A stretch of 64,000 nt of DNA, taken from positions 199,030-263,029 of the forward strand of contig CAWFEM010000008.1 in assembly GCA_963814905.1 (NCBI GenBank). The letters are read 5' to 3'. This DNA comes from DASWJZ01 sp963814905 (GTDB lineage Bacteria > Pseudomonadota > Alphaproteobacteria > Rhizobiales > Afifellaceae). The position numbers were made by a program, and so were the translations under genes. Shown piece by piece: positions 42,918 through 53,439 of the stretch. Every line of letters starts with the position of its first letter. Positions within the stretch are counted from its first letter, which is position 1. Under the pieces are notes generated by a model. That model saw only the letters and a list, made by a program, of their open reading frames with translations, had not been told where the DNA came from and searched no databases.

Positions 42918-43538
42918 ATGGACCGTCTTCTCGTGCTCGTGCGCCACGGCCAGAGCGAATGGAATTTGCAGAACCTCTTCACCGGCTGGAAGGACGTCGA
43001 CCTGTCGCCCAAGGGGGTGGACGAAGCGCGTTCCGCCGGCACGAAGCTGAAGGCCAAGGGGCTCACCTTCGACGTCGCTTATACGAGCGCGCTGATCCGC
43101 GCCCAGAACACGCTGAAACTGATGCTCGAAGAGCTCGGCCAGACGGGGCTTGAGGAGCATCGCGACCAAGCGCTGAACGAGCGCGACTACGGCGATCTCT
43201 CAGGCCTCAACAAGGACGATGCGCGCAAGAAATGGGGCGAGGAGCAGGTGCATATCTGGCGCCGTTCCTACGCCACCAACCCGCCCGGCGGCGAAAGCCT
43301 GCGCGACACCGGTGCGCGTGTCTGGCCCTATTATCTGACCCGCATCCTCCCTGACGTGATGCGCGGCCGGCGCGTGCTCGTCTCCGCGCACGGCAACTCG
43401 CTCCGCTCGCTCGTCATGGTGCTCGACAAGCTCAGCACCGACGAAATCCTGAAGCTTGAGATCGCGACCGGCGTGCCGCTTGTCTATCGCCTGAACGAAG
43501 ACACGACGGTCGCGGAGAAAGAAATTCTTGGGGACTGA
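42918..43538 (+). CDS. gpmA: 2,3-bisphosphoglycerate-dependent phosphoglycerate mutase
   Basis: The 206-residue enzyme has the phosphohistidine motif LVRHGQSEWN near residue 10, the ERDYGDLSG block with active-site Glu and the second His in SAHGNSLRSLV. It interconverts 2- and 3-phosphoglycerate in glycolysis. It is shorter than the ~250-residue E. coli form, as is usual in alphaproteobacteria. Confidence 0.96.
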   Translation: MDRLLVLVRHGQSEWNLQNLFTGWKDVDLSPKGVDEARSAGTKLKAKGLTFDVAYTSALIRAQNTLKLMLEELGQTGLEEHRDQALNERDYGDLSGLNKDDARKKWGEEQVHIWRRSYATNPPGGESLRDTGARVWPYYLTRILPDVMRGRRVLVSAHGNSLRSLVMVLDKLSTDEILKLEIATGVPLVYRLNEDTTVAEKEILGD

Positions 43539-43556
43539 TCTGCCAGAATAGTCGGC

Positions 43557-44399
43557 ATGACCGCGCCGGTTGGAAGAAAGCTCGACACCACGCTCGACAG
43601 GATCGGCCGCTTCCTGGCGGCCCGGTTGCGACGCGAGACCTCCGGCTATGAGCCTTATACGCCGTCGGATCCCGATACGCTGCGCGCCGTGCTCCGCCCC
43701 GGCGACGTGCTCCTGGTGGAGGGCCACCAGTATATCTCCATGGTGATCGAGTACATGACGACGTCGAGCTGGTCGCACGCGGCGATCTTCGTCGGCGACA
43801 TCCCGGGCCACACCGAACCGGATGGCGAGCCGCATGTGCTGGTTGAGGTCAATCTCGGCGAGGGATGCGTGTCGGCGCCGCTCTCCCGTTACGCGACCTT
43901 CAACACGCGGGTCTGCCGCCCGATCATGCTCTCTTACCCCGATCAGCAGCGCATCGTTCGTTTCATGGTGGAGCGGATCGGGCTCAGCTACGACATGCGC
44001 AATCTCTTCGACCTGATCCGCTACTTCCTTCCGCTGCCGCTTCCGAGGAGCTGGCGGCGGCGCGCCATCGCCTTCGGCTCGGGCGATCCGACGCGCGCTA
44101 TCTGCTCCTCGCTCATCGCCGAGGCGTTCCAGGTCGTGGGCTATCCGATCCTGCCGCGCGTCGTTCGTTTGGCGGGTGAGGACAGCAAGGCGCGGCGTGC
44201 GCGGCGGGAACACTATTATATCCGCCACCATTCGCTCTACGCGCCGCGCGACTTCGACCTCTCGCCCTATTTCTCCGTCGTCAAGCCGACGATCGAGCGC
44301 GGCTTCGACTACAAGAGCATCCGTTGGGTGAGCGAGCACGAGCCCGCGGATGTGCCTGCACCGGTTTCCACTGTGGCAGGCGACGCCGCGGCGACCTGA
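43557..44399 (+). CDS. YiiX/YebB-like N1pC/P60 family cysteine hydrolase
   Basis: The 280-residue protein has a permuted NlpC/P60-like fold. The catalytic His candidate is in SSWSHAAIFVG and the catalytic Cys in ICSSLIAEAF. Such proteins act as amide or lipid hydrolases; no signal peptide is visible, so it is probably cytosolic. It is 18 bp downstream of gpmA on the same strand and convergent with phaC. Confidence 0.82.
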   Translation: MTAPVGRKLDTTLDRIGRFLAARLRRETSGYEPYTPSDPDTLRAVLRPGDVLLVEGHQYISMVIEYMTTSSWSHAAIFVGDIPGHTEPDGEPHVLVEVNLGEGCVSAPLSRYATFNTRVCRPIMLSYPDQQRIVRFMVERIGLSYDMRNLFDLIRYFLPLPLPRSWRRRAIAFGSGDPTRAICSSLIAEAFQVVGYPILPRVVRLAGEDSKARRARREHYYIRHHSLYAPRDFDLSPYFSVVKPTIERGFDYKSIRWVSEHEPADVPAPVSTVAGDAAAT

Positions 44400-44405
44400 A
44401 ACGCC

Positions 44406-46253
44406 TCAGCGTTCCAGCACGTAGGTTCCGGGCGCGTCGCCAAGCGGCGGATAGCCCGCCGCCTCCGCACCCATCGCCGGTGGCGTTGCCGGCTTGCCGC
44501 TCCGCGTCTCGAGCCAATCGACCCATTCCGGCCACCAGGAGCCGTCCTTGCGCGGCGCCTCTGCGAGATAGGCGTCCGGATCGAGGTAGTGATCGTCCGC
44601 TTCCCGCCGCATCACCCGGAAGCTCCGCCGCTTGTGGCCGGGCTCCGACACGATGCCGGCATTGTGCCCGCCGGTGGTCAGGAGGTAGGTCACCTCGGTG
44701 TCGGTCAGGAGGTGGATCTTGTAGGTCGAGCGCCACGGCGCGACATGATCGCGCTCCGTGCCGACCGCGAAGATCGGGGCGCGGATATCGGTGAGCGCGA
44801 CCGGCCGCCCCGCGACGCTGAACCGCCCCTCCGCCAGATCGTTGTTCAGGAACAGTTTGCGCAGATATTCGCTGTGCATGCGGTAGGGCATGCGCGTCGC
44901 GTCGGCGTTCCACGCCATCAGATCGTTCGTCGGCCGGCGCTCGCCCATCAGATAGTCGCGCACGATCTTCGACCAGATGAGGTCGTTGGAGCGCAGCATC
45001 TGGAAGGCGCCCGCCATCTGCGTCGTGTCGAGGAAGCCCTGCTCCCACATCGTGTCTTCCAGGAAGGCGATCTGGCTTTCGTCAATGAAGAGCATGAGCT
45101 CGCCGGCTTCGGTGAAATCGGTCTGCGCGGCGAGGAGCGTGATGGAGGCGAAATCGTCCTCGCCGTCGCGCGCTATGGCCGCCGCGGCAATCGCAAGCAG
45201 CGTTCCGCCGAGGCAATAGCCGGTGGCGTGGACTTTCCGGTCGGGAACGATGGCGCGCACCGCGTCAAGCGCCGCCTTGAATCCGAGCTGGAGATAGTCC
45301 TCGATGCCGAGATCGCGGTCCTCCGGGCCGGGGTTCCTCCACGAGATCATGAACACCGTGAAGCCCTGCTCGGTCAGGTATTTGACCAGCGAGTTCCCGG
45401 GCGAGAGGTCGAGGATGTAATATTTCATGATCCAGGCCGGGACGATCAGGATCGGCTCCGGCCGCACCGTCTTAGTGGCCGGCGCGTACTGGATCAGCTC
45501 GATCAGCCGGTTGCGATAGACGACCTTGCCCGGCGTCGCCGCGACCTCCTTGCCGGGGGTGAAGGCGTCAGCGCCGACCGGCGGCTTGCCGCTCACCTTG
45601 CGCTCCCAATCCTCCAGCATGTTCTGGAAGCCGGCGACGAAATTCATGCCGCCCTTCTCGAGCGTCCGGCGCAGCACTTCCGGATTTGTCGCCGGGAAGT
45701 TTGAGGGCGCGAAGACGTCGAGCATCTGGCGCGCGACGAACTGGGCCATGGCTTCGTGCTGTTTGGTGACGCCGCGGACGCCGGTCGTGGCGTTGTGCCA
45801 CCATTGCTGGTTCAGGAGGAAGCCCTGGTAGATCAGGTTGAACGGCGGCTGCTGCCAAGCCGGCGCGTCGAAGCGCCGATCCTGCGGGAGCGGCTCGATG
45901 CAGCGCTCGGACGCCTTTCCTTGCGATGCGGATGCGCTGGCGTAAGTCGCGAAGCGCGTCGCCTTGCGTACGGCCTTCTCGGCAAGTTGCGCCCGCTTGC
46001 CCGGCGCGGCTGCGAGATGCGTCGCCCAATCGAAATAGGTTTGCGCCAGCGCTGCGGGGGAAAGCCCCAGCGTGGTGCGCGCGATCATGGCGTGCAGCGC
46101 CCGGTCACCGACGTCTGCGAGAGCGGTGACCGCGTCGGAGTCTCGCCCCTCGCGCGGCAAAGGTGCGGCCTTCGCGGGCTGTGGCGTGGCGGCCTTTCTG
46201 CCGCGGTCGCGCTTCTTCGGCGCTTTCGCAACGGGCGGCGTGCGAGCGTCCAT
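44406..46253 (-). CDS. phaC: Poly(3-hydroxyalkanoate) synthase
   Basis: The 615-residue class I-type PHA polymerase has the lipase-like box GYCLGG with the catalytic Cys, Asp in GTERDHVAPW and His in TTGGHNAGIV. An N-terminal Ala/Lys/Pro-rich extension of ~40 residues precedes the domain. It polymerises hydroxyacyl-CoA to storage polyester on the granule surface. The ATG at 46253 is preferred over one at 46286 because a GGAAAGGG site lies upstream. phaA, phaB and phasin genes are not in the window. Confidence 0.92.
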   Translation of the reverse strand: MDARTPPVAKAPKKRDRGRKAATPQPAKAAPLPREGRDSDAVTALADVGDRALHAMIARTTLGLSPAALAQTYFDWATHLAAAPGKRAQLAEKAVRKATRFATYASASASQGKASERCIEPLPQDRRFDAPAWQQPPFNLIYQGFLLNQQWWHNATTGVRGVTKQHEAMAQFVARQMLDVFAPSNFPATNPEVLRRTLEKGGMNFVAGFQNMLEDWERKVSGKPPVGADAFTPGKEVAATPGKVVYRNRLIELIQYAPATKTVRPEPILIVPAWIMKYYILDLSPGNSLVKYLTEQGFTVFMISWRNPGPEDRDLGIEDYLQLGFKAALDAVRAIVPDRKVHATGYCLGGTLLAIAAAAIARDGEDDFASITLLAAQTDFTEAGELMLFIDESQIAFLEDTMWEQGFLDTTQMAGAFQMLRSNDLIWSKIVRDYLMGERRPTNDLMAWNADATRMPYRMHSEYLRKLFLNNDLAEGRFSVAGRPVALTDIRAPIFAVGTERDHVAPWRSTYKIHLLTDTEVTYLLTTGGHNAGIVSEPGHKRRSFRVMRREADDHYLDPDAYLAEAPRKDGSWWPEWVDWLETRSGKPATPPAMGAEAAGYPPLGDAPGTYVLER

Positions 46254-46363
46254 TCCGGCGGACCCTTTCCGAGGAACATGGGCCAACGATCGCGGGCAGG
46301 TTAGCGGCGGTCTCCTAACGCGATATGACCTGCATCAACCGCCGGATTCCGCGGAATCCGCGC

Positions 46364-47341
46364 TCAAGCGCTGCCGATCAATATCCCCGCCGCGAAGACC
46401 AGCGCGCCGCCGAGCACGATCTGGAAGCTCGCGCGCCAGAACGGCGTCTCCATGTAGCGCCAGCGGATCCAGGCGATGGCGATCAGCTCGATGATGACGA
46501 CGACGATCGCGAGCGCGGTCGCCGTCAGGAAATGCGGGATCAGATAGGGGAGGGTGTGGCCAAGCCCGCCGACCGTCGTCATGAACCCGCAGGAAAGGCC
46601 GCGCAGCACGGGCGAGCCGCGTCCGGTCAGCGTTCCGTCGTCGGAGAGCGCTTCCGTGAGCCCCATGGAGATGCCCGCGCCGATCGAGGCGGCGAGGCCG
46701 ACGAGGAAGGTCTGCCACGGGTCCTGCGTCGCGAAGGCCGCGGCGAAGACCGGCGCGAGCGTGGAGACCGATCCGTCCATCAGGCCGGCGAGGCCGGGTT
46801 GCACGTAGGTCAGCACGAACTGGCGATGCGCGACCGCGTCTTCCTCGGCGCGCGCGTCGGTGCCGAGGAGCTCGTGCTCCAGCCGCTCCGCCGTCTTCAG
46901 GTGTCCGCTCTCCGCAACGGCGAGGTCGCCGAGGAGCGTGCGCGTTCCCGCGTCCGACGTGCGCTGTGCCGCCTTCAGATAGAAGCTTCGCGCCTCCTCC
47001 TCCATCAGCCCGACTTCCCCGCGCACGCGGGCGATGCCGAGATTGCCGACCATCCAATAGGGGCGACGCTGATAGAAGCCGGAGACGTGCTCGCGCCGGA
47101 TCGGCGGGATCGTGTCGCCGAAGCGCCTGCGGTATTCGTCGATGAGCCGTCGGCGGTGCGTATCCTCCTCCGCGCTCATGCCGTCGAACACGGCCGCGGA
47201 TTGCGGATAGTCGGGCCTGAGCCGCTCCGCATAGACCGCATAGATGCGGCTGTCCTCCTCCTCCGAGGAGATGGCGAGCGCCAGGATCTCCTGCTCGGAG
47301 AGCGTGTCGAAGCGCTTTCGGTCGGAAAAGCCGGGAATCAT
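46364..47341 (-). CDS. mbfA: MbfA-type membrane ferritin / iron exporter
   Basis: The 325-residue protein is a fusion of an N-terminal ferritin-like domain (EEEDSRIYAVYAERL, then Glu59-x2-His62 and a second EEEARSFYLKA set) and a C-terminal VIT1/CCC1-like membrane domain of about five spans. MbfA exports iron in Bradyrhizobium and Agrobacterium and is controlled by Irr. A dyad TTGGAATCGTTCTAAA lies 14-30 bases upstream and resembles the Irr (ICE) box. The upstream CDGSH gene is on the same strand. Confidence 0.9.
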   Translation of the reverse strand: MIPGFSDRKRFDTLSEQEILALAISSEEEDSRIYAVYAERLRPDYPQSAAVFDGMSAEEDTHRRRLIDEYRRRFGDTIPPIRREHVSGFYQRRPYWMVGNLGIARVRGEVGLMEEEARSFYLKAAQRTSDAGTRTLLGDLAVAESGHLKTAERLEHELLGTDARAEEDAVAHRQFVLTYVQPGLAGLMDGSVSTLAPVFAAAFATQDPWQTFLVGLAASIGAGISMGLTEALSDDGTLTGRGSPVLRGLSCGFMTTVGGLGHTLPYLIPHFLTATALAIVVVIIELIAIAWIRWRYMETPFWRASFQIVLGGALVFAAGILIGSA

Positions 47342-47355
47342 GCGCGAGAGTTAGA

Positions 47356-47371
47356 TTGGAATCGTTCTAAA
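47356..47371. promoter_or_regulatory. Candidate Irr (ICE) box upstream of mbfA
   Basis: Read on the minus strand it is TTTAGAACGATTCCAA, a TTAGAA/TTCCAA dyad with a 3-bp centre that matches the Irr-box pattern at all but one position. It lies 15 bases before the mbfA start, as for Irr-repressed iron-export genes. Confidence 0.6.
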
Positions 47372-47390
47372 GTCTAGACACGACCGGTCG

Positions 47391-47600
47391 CTACGATCCC
47401 GTGGGTGCCCGCTCGGGCGCCTGGAACCCGTTCCTGGAATGGGTCCCGTCGCAGAACGGCTTGTTGCTGGAGCCGCCGCAGCGGCAGAGCGCGAAGGTCT
47501 CCTTCACCGTGTAGGCGTTTCCGTCGGCGTCGCGGACCTCCACCGCGCCGCTCACCACGTACGGCCCGTTATTGCTGACCTTGATCGTCACACCCGTCAT
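47391..47600 (-). CDS. CDGSH iron-sulfur domain protein
   Basis: The 69-residue protein has a single CDGSH site: Cys39, Cys41, Cys50 and His54 (CRCGGSSNKPFCDGTH), which binds a 2Fe-2S cluster. GAGGAAAGGG precedes the ATG. It lies 49 bp upstream of mbfA on the same strand, divergent from lepA. Role is likely redox or iron-sulfur handling. Confidence 0.92.
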   Translation of the reverse strand: MTGVTIKVSNNGPYVVSGAVEVRDADGNAYTVKETFALCRCGGSSNKPFCDGTHSRNGFQAPERAPTGS

Positions 47601-47765
47601 GTCGCCGCCCTTTCCTCGTGATCCCGCCGGCTGAAATGCGACCACGGCGCGGAGGAGACGGCAACCGCAAAAATTCACAATTGCCGCCGGCATTAATCCG
47701 TCTCCGCCAACCGGCTTTGACCGCTCCCTCCGTGGTGCTACATGCGCGGCATCCGAAGGAATTCC

Positions 47766-49568
<1,803 letters not shown>

Positions 49569-49594
49569 GGGGAAGGCAGTCGGCGGTCGGCGTG

Positions 49595-49621
49595 GGCAGT
49601 TGGCAGTTGGCAGTTGGCAGT
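49595..49621. repeat. GGCAGTT heptamer tandem repeat
   Basis: About 3.9 tandem copies of GGCAGTT lie 26 bases after the lepA stop. Such short arrays vary in copy number and can be used as strain markers. No function is apparent. Confidence 0.85.
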
Positions 49622-49800
49622 GGGAAACAGGGGTGGTCCGCGGAAATTGTTCGGGATGAAGCGGCGGCGACAGTGCCCTGACGCGCCAGCCTTTTTCCTC
49701 GGCACCTCCTCGTACTGAACATGGCTCGAACACGCGATGCTCGAAAGAGAGGACGCGGCCGAGCCGATCAGAACGGCCGATGTTCGGATGCGGCTTGGAG

Positions 49801-49861
49801 CCCTCGTGGTTCGAGGCTCGGCCGCTCGACAAGCTCACGGCCTCGCACCTCACCATGAGGG
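49801..49861. repeat. Dispersed repeat, second partial copy
   Basis: It shares GTGGTTCGAGGCTCG and the CACCTCACCATGAGG end with the element at 27344-27463, but is shorter in the centre. Confidence 0.7.
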
Positions 49862-49966
49862 TGGATGAGGGTGTTGGCGCGCCACCGGACCGCCACATCG
49901 CGCCCCTATCTGAAGCGAGCGAAGGGGAGCGGCGCGGGTTCCGCGCCGAGCCAGAAAGGAAACACG

Positions 49967-50446
49967 ATGGCCATTGCCAAGAACACGATCTGCCTCTGGT
50001 ACGACAAGGACGCCGAGGAAGCCGCGCGCTTCTACGCCAAGACCTTCCCCGACAGCCGCGTGGGCGCCGTCCACAAGGCGCCGAGCGACAACCCTTCGAG
50101 CAAAGAGGGCGACGTGCTGGTCGTGGACTTCACCGTCTGCGGCATCCCCTGCATGGGGCTGAACGGCGGCCCGATGTTCAAGCACAACGAATCCTTCTCC
50201 TTCCAGATCGCCACCGACGACCAGGCGGAGACCGACCGCTACTGGAACGCCATCGTTAAGAACGGCGGCGAGGAGAGCGCCTGCGGCTGGTGCAAGGACA
50301 AATGGGGCGTCTCCTGGCAGATCACGCCGCGCGTCCTGACCGAGGCGTTCGCAGCCGGCGGGCCCGAGGCCAAGCGCGTCTTCGACGCGATGATGGAGAT
50401 GAAGAAGATCGACGTGGCGGCGATCGAGAAGGCGAGACGGGGGTGA
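49967..50446 (+). CDS. VOC family protein (PhnB / 3-demethylubiquinone methyltransferase-like)
   Basis: The 159-residue protein opens TICLWYDKDAEEAARFYAKTFPDS, the standard PhnB-like (PF06983) start, and contains CGIPCMGLNGGP and WGVSWQITPRVL blocks. The family's biochemical roles are mostly unknown. AGAAAGGA precedes the ATG at 49967. Confidence 0.9.
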   Translation: MAIAKNTICLWYDKDAEEAARFYAKTFPDSRVGAVHKAPSDNPSSKEGDVLVVDFTVCGIPCMGLNGGPMFKHNESFSFQIATDDQAETDRYWNAIVKNGGEESACGWCKDKWGVSWQITPRVLTEAFAAGGPEAKRVFDAMMEMKKIDVAAIEKARRG

Positions 50447-50749
50447 GGGCGTCCGCAGCTCGCAGCCTTCGAAGAAGTACTCGCCCTCAGGGATGCGCGG
50501 ACCGGTACTTTGGAACACGGGTGCCAATCGTGGCTGGGCAATATCGTCTGCTTATGACCCACTCCGGACATTTGCCGATTGCCCGAGATCGTGAGGAAAT
50601 GTGGATCGAGGAATGATTGGAACATGTCACCCGCACCCTCGCCGCTCTATGGCTATTCAGGGGTAGCGCACGTGGGACGATCAAATCTGCATCCGCATAC
50701 GATGCTTCTGGCGAGGTCACGCCCGACGTGGGCGTGACCCGCGTGTGGA
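50447..50749. other. 303-bp gap between VOC and PhoX-like genes
   Basis: No gene is seen. The only clear structure is the stem-loop at 50715-50739 near the PhoX-like stop. Confidence 0.6.
50715..50739 (-). terminator. Stem-loop downstream of the PhoX-like gene
   Basis: Perfect 10-bp arms GGTCACGCCC and GGGCGTGACC flank a 5-base loop, 11-35 bases beyond the PhoX-like stop on the minus strand. No T tract follows, so termination is likely but not proven. Confidence 0.55.
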
Positions 50750-52657
50750 TTAGCCCGTCTGCGGTAGGCCGGAGATATAGCCAACAGCGGAACTGCGGCG
50801 ATTGTTGTAGTTCTTGTCGATCAATGGCGCGACCTCGGCCTTGACGATGTCGTGCAGGCCTTTTTCCCAGTCGCCCGGGTGCTGGAAGTTGCTCGTGACA
50901 TAGGCGAAGCCGTTCAGGTCGTCCCAAGCGCCCAGACCGGTGGCCTCGGCACCCACCGGGCAGGAGAGAACGCGGGCAAGCGCACCGGTGTCTACGTTGT
51001 AGGCCCACAAGAAGTTGTTGACGTGGTTGCCGCTGTCCTCGCCAACGAAGAGGGTGCGTAGCTTCTCGGAAAACTTAATGTTGTCAGGGTTGGCAATGTG
51101 ATCGGCATCTGCAGTGTTGCCAATGTCATCAGGTGCGTCGCGATCCACGCCGATCAGGCCCGGCACCGCGCTCATGTGCGTTGGGACCCAGGCGCTGTCG
51201 ATCGCACCGCCGTCAGTGTCGGTCTGGCCTCCGGCGAGTTGCTGTTGATAGACCGCACCGGCGTTGATCTTGTCGACCTGAATACCAGCACTGCCGTCGC
51301 TCATCGTCTTGTAAATGTACGACATCGCCACGTAGGAGACCTTGTCGTTCGCGTTGAGGGTCACGCCTTCCATCTTGGTGAAGGCAAGCGTGCCGCCAAC
51401 AGCCGCCGCATAGCGGTGGGTCTCTAAGAAAGCCGCCGCCTGCTCCATGCCAGACGTGAACTTGACCCACTGTGGCTTGCCGCTATAGGCGATGGCGGTA
51501 TAGCTCCCGTCGTTCGGATCCTCGGTCTTCACGTCGACTATGTCGGAGGCCGTCAGCGTGTCTGCGAGATGCTTGATTTCGTCGCTGGTGGCGTGCCCGA
51601 GCTTCATCCATTTGAGGTCGAAGGCGCCGCCTTGATCGATCGCAACGCCCTCCTGTTGCGCTACTTTCGCCACGTATAATGTGCCGGCGGAAAGGTCGGC
51701 CACATTGTCGGCAATGAACATGAACAGGCCGGCGTTGGTGTAGTCATCGCCCATGATGACCGTGCGCTGATCGGGCATCACCTGAACCAGTTCTTTGGAA
51801 ACGCGGCCCGTGCAGAAGTGCTTCTTCAGTGTGCCACTGCCGTCGGCGTTGACCACTACCTCCGGCAGGTGCCCATAGTGGTAGGGGTTGGCCTTGTCTG
51901 GATCGCCGAAGAAATACTGGCTGAATGAACGCAGGCCCTCATGATTCGCAGCGATCGTCGCATCCGGCTCGTATTCTTCGCTGGACAGATGCGTGCCCCA
52001 GGGCGACAGGCTGCCGGCGCAGGTGATCCACAGGCCGTGTGCCGGGCTCTCGTCCACCGGGGAATATTTCACCAGAGACAATTCTCCCGTCTCCGGGTCC
52101 TGGTCCAGGGTGAGCACAGCGATCGGGGACGGCAATTTCCCGTACATGTCATTGCCTTGGGCGTCGCGCGAGAGATATTCGAACTGGACAACCCCGAAGA
52201 CCGTGTTGCCCTTTACCCCTGGCACGTTCGCGTCGGGGCGACGGAGCAAGCTGAAGCCGTCCGGACAATCGGAGAAGAACTGCGTCGGGGTTGCGGCCGA
52301 TGGATCCATCGCTGGGGCGCCGTTGACGTCATAGATGCCCCCGGCCACCGTCGTTCCGCCGTTGCCATCGGGGACTTCGTCACCGGTTAGAAAGAAAGGC
52401 CGATAGCCGAGCTGGAAGGTTTGTTTCGTTCCGTCGTCAAAGGTCACCTGGAGACTCGATTCAACTGACGTAGTGGCGCGCGCTGCAGCCGTCGTCGGCG
52501 CATCCATTCCAGTAAACTCGGCGGACTTGGCCATCGCAGCGCGCGCGCTTCCGGCAAAGAGCAGCGACTGCGCGGTTCCTCCCGCAACGGTAAAGAGCGG
52601 GACAGTGGCCATACCTTTGAGCACGTCGCGGCGAGATGCGTTAGGCATCTTTGTCAT
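50750..52657 (-). CDS. PhoX-like (DUF839) secreted phosphatase-family protein
   Basis: The 635-residue precursor has a Tat signal with the twin-arginine motif in ASRRDVLKGM (residues 7-16) and a hydrophobic core ending near SARA. The mature part has PhoX-family blocks such as SPAHGLWITCAGSLSPWGTHLSSEEYEPD and KFSEKLRTLFVGEDS. PhoX proteins are Ca/Fe alkaline phosphatases; activity is inferred. GGAGG precedes the ATG at 52657. The region is less G+C-rich than its neighbours (about 58% in a sampled line at 51001 versus 70% in lepA at 48061), which may indicate transfer. Confidence 0.85.
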   Translation of the reverse strand: MTKMPNASRRDVLKGMATVPLFTVAGGTAQSLLFAGSARAAMAKSAEFTGMDAPTTAAARATTSVESSLQVTFDDGTKQTFQLGYRPFFLTGDEVPDGNGGTTVAGGIYDVNGAPAMDPSAATPTQFFSDCPDGFSLLRRPDANVPGVKGNTVFGVVQFEYLSRDAQGNDMYGKLPSPIAVLTLDQDPETGELSLVKYSPVDESPAHGLWITCAGSLSPWGTHLSSEEYEPDATIAANHEGLRSFSQYFFGDPDKANPYHYGHLPEVVVNADGSGTLKKHFCTGRVSKELVQVMPDQRTVIMGDDYTNAGLFMFIADNVADLSAGTLYVAKVAQQEGVAIDQGGAFDLKWMKLGHATSDEIKHLADTLTASDIVDVKTEDPNDGSYTAIAYSGKPQWVKFTSGMEQAAAFLETHRYAAAVGGTLAFTKMEGVTLNANDKVSYVAMSYIYKTMSDGSAGIQVDKINAGAVYQQQLAGGQTDTDGGAIDSAWVPTHMSAVPGLIGVDRDAPDDIGNTADADHIANPDNIKFSEKLRTLFVGEDSGNHVNNFLWAYNVDTGALARVLSCPVGAEATGLGAWDDLNGFAYVTSNFQHPGDWEKGLHDIVKAEVAPLIDKNYNNRRSSAVGYISGLPQTG

Positions 52658-52729
52658 CGTAGTCCTCCCAATGTTTTCTTGTTCAGGGCCCAACCCGAAG
52701 GTTCGTTCGTCATTCGACGCGACGACGTT

Positions 52730-52837
52730 TGGTCGAGGATGACCTTGCGCCAATGCGGGTCCGACCCGACCGAGTGAGTTTGCGCCCTTGGATTGCAGCT
52801 ATCAAGATTCAATCCTCGACCATCGTGCGCCAATGCG
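52730..52837. promoter_or_regulatory. Composite repeats upstream of the PhoX-like gene
   Basis: TGCGCCAATGCG occurs twice as a direct repeat (52746-52757, 52826-52837). Each is preceded by an 11-bp arm of an inverted pair, TGGTCGAGGAT (52730-52740) and ATCCTCGACCA (52812-52822). Spacing and position suggest protein binding or a mini-repeat; no Pho box was recognised. Confidence 0.45.
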
Positions 52838-53244
52838 ATTGAATAGGAAGAGTTAGGTTGTCATGAACCAACACCCCACATCGCACTTCTCGCGCGTGAC
52901 GACGTCGGCGTAAGCGGCGCGGCCACGCGCCGATCTCGAGATCGCACCGCAGTCTCCGCGGGGGCGCGCTCCCGACATCTCACTTGTTTATCCCCGCCCC
53001 CTCCTTCCTCCCTTATCCTCCACCTCATCTCCTCCCACTGAGGGCGTCGGCCGGCGTTATCGACGGGGAGGGGGTGCGGGGCTGGTGCGGCGAAGGGAAG
53101 TGACGCTCCCGATGCGCCGTCGCAGGGTCCAAGCCGGGCGGCCAACGCAACGGACCTGGCGTGAAGCCGGCTCTGGAAGGGGCAGGGCCGATTGGGACGA
53201 AAGGTGGATGTCCCGGGGCCGCACGGAGCAAGCCTCTCCTCCGC

Positions 53245-53324
53245 GCGGGGCGCCCGAAGGCGCCGCACATTTCCTTTCGCGGTTCGAACCGAACCGGCAC
53301 GAGGTGCCCCGAAGGGCGCCCCGC
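53245..53324. repeat. GC-rich inverted repeat with a 12-bp palindromic core
   Basis: Arms GCGGGGCGCCC (53245-53255) and GGGCGCCCCGC (53314-53324) enclose the perfect palindrome CGGTTCGAACCG (53280-53291). It lies upstream of the serine hydrolase gene and can form a long stem-loop. Confidence 0.65.
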
Positions 53325-53439
53325 ATCTCTCGCCGCACCCGCGCTTTGCAAAGGCGCGGGGCCGCGCCCGCGCGCCTCCTGTTCAACCGCCGTGAAACGG
53401 CTCTAAGGTGGGTTCGTCAAAGTGCCGCGAGGAGGACCC

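Larger units (their letters stand above)
49569..49966. other. 398-bp gap after lepA
   Basis: No gene is seen. It holds a GGCAGTT heptamer tandem array at 49595-49621 and a copy of the dispersed repeat at 49801-49861, plus the ribosome site AGAAAGGA for the next gene. A terminator for lepA is not evident. Confidence 0.6.
52658..53439. other. 782-bp divergent intergenic region
   Basis: No convincing gene is seen. The left part is AT-richer and holds the composite repeats at 52730-52837. The right part is very GC-rich with an inverted repeat at 53245-53324. Open frames here are GC-driven. Confidence 0.55.

Noticed and set aside
49595..49621. Possible CRISPR-like array
   Set aside because: The unit is a 7-bp direct tandem without spacers.
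52658..52860. Pho box upstream of the PhoX-like gene
   Set aside because: No pair of CTGTCAT-like repeats was found on either strand.
53280..53291. tRNA T-loop-like GGTTCGAACC
   Set aside because: It is the core of an inverted repeat; no cloverleaf arms surround it.
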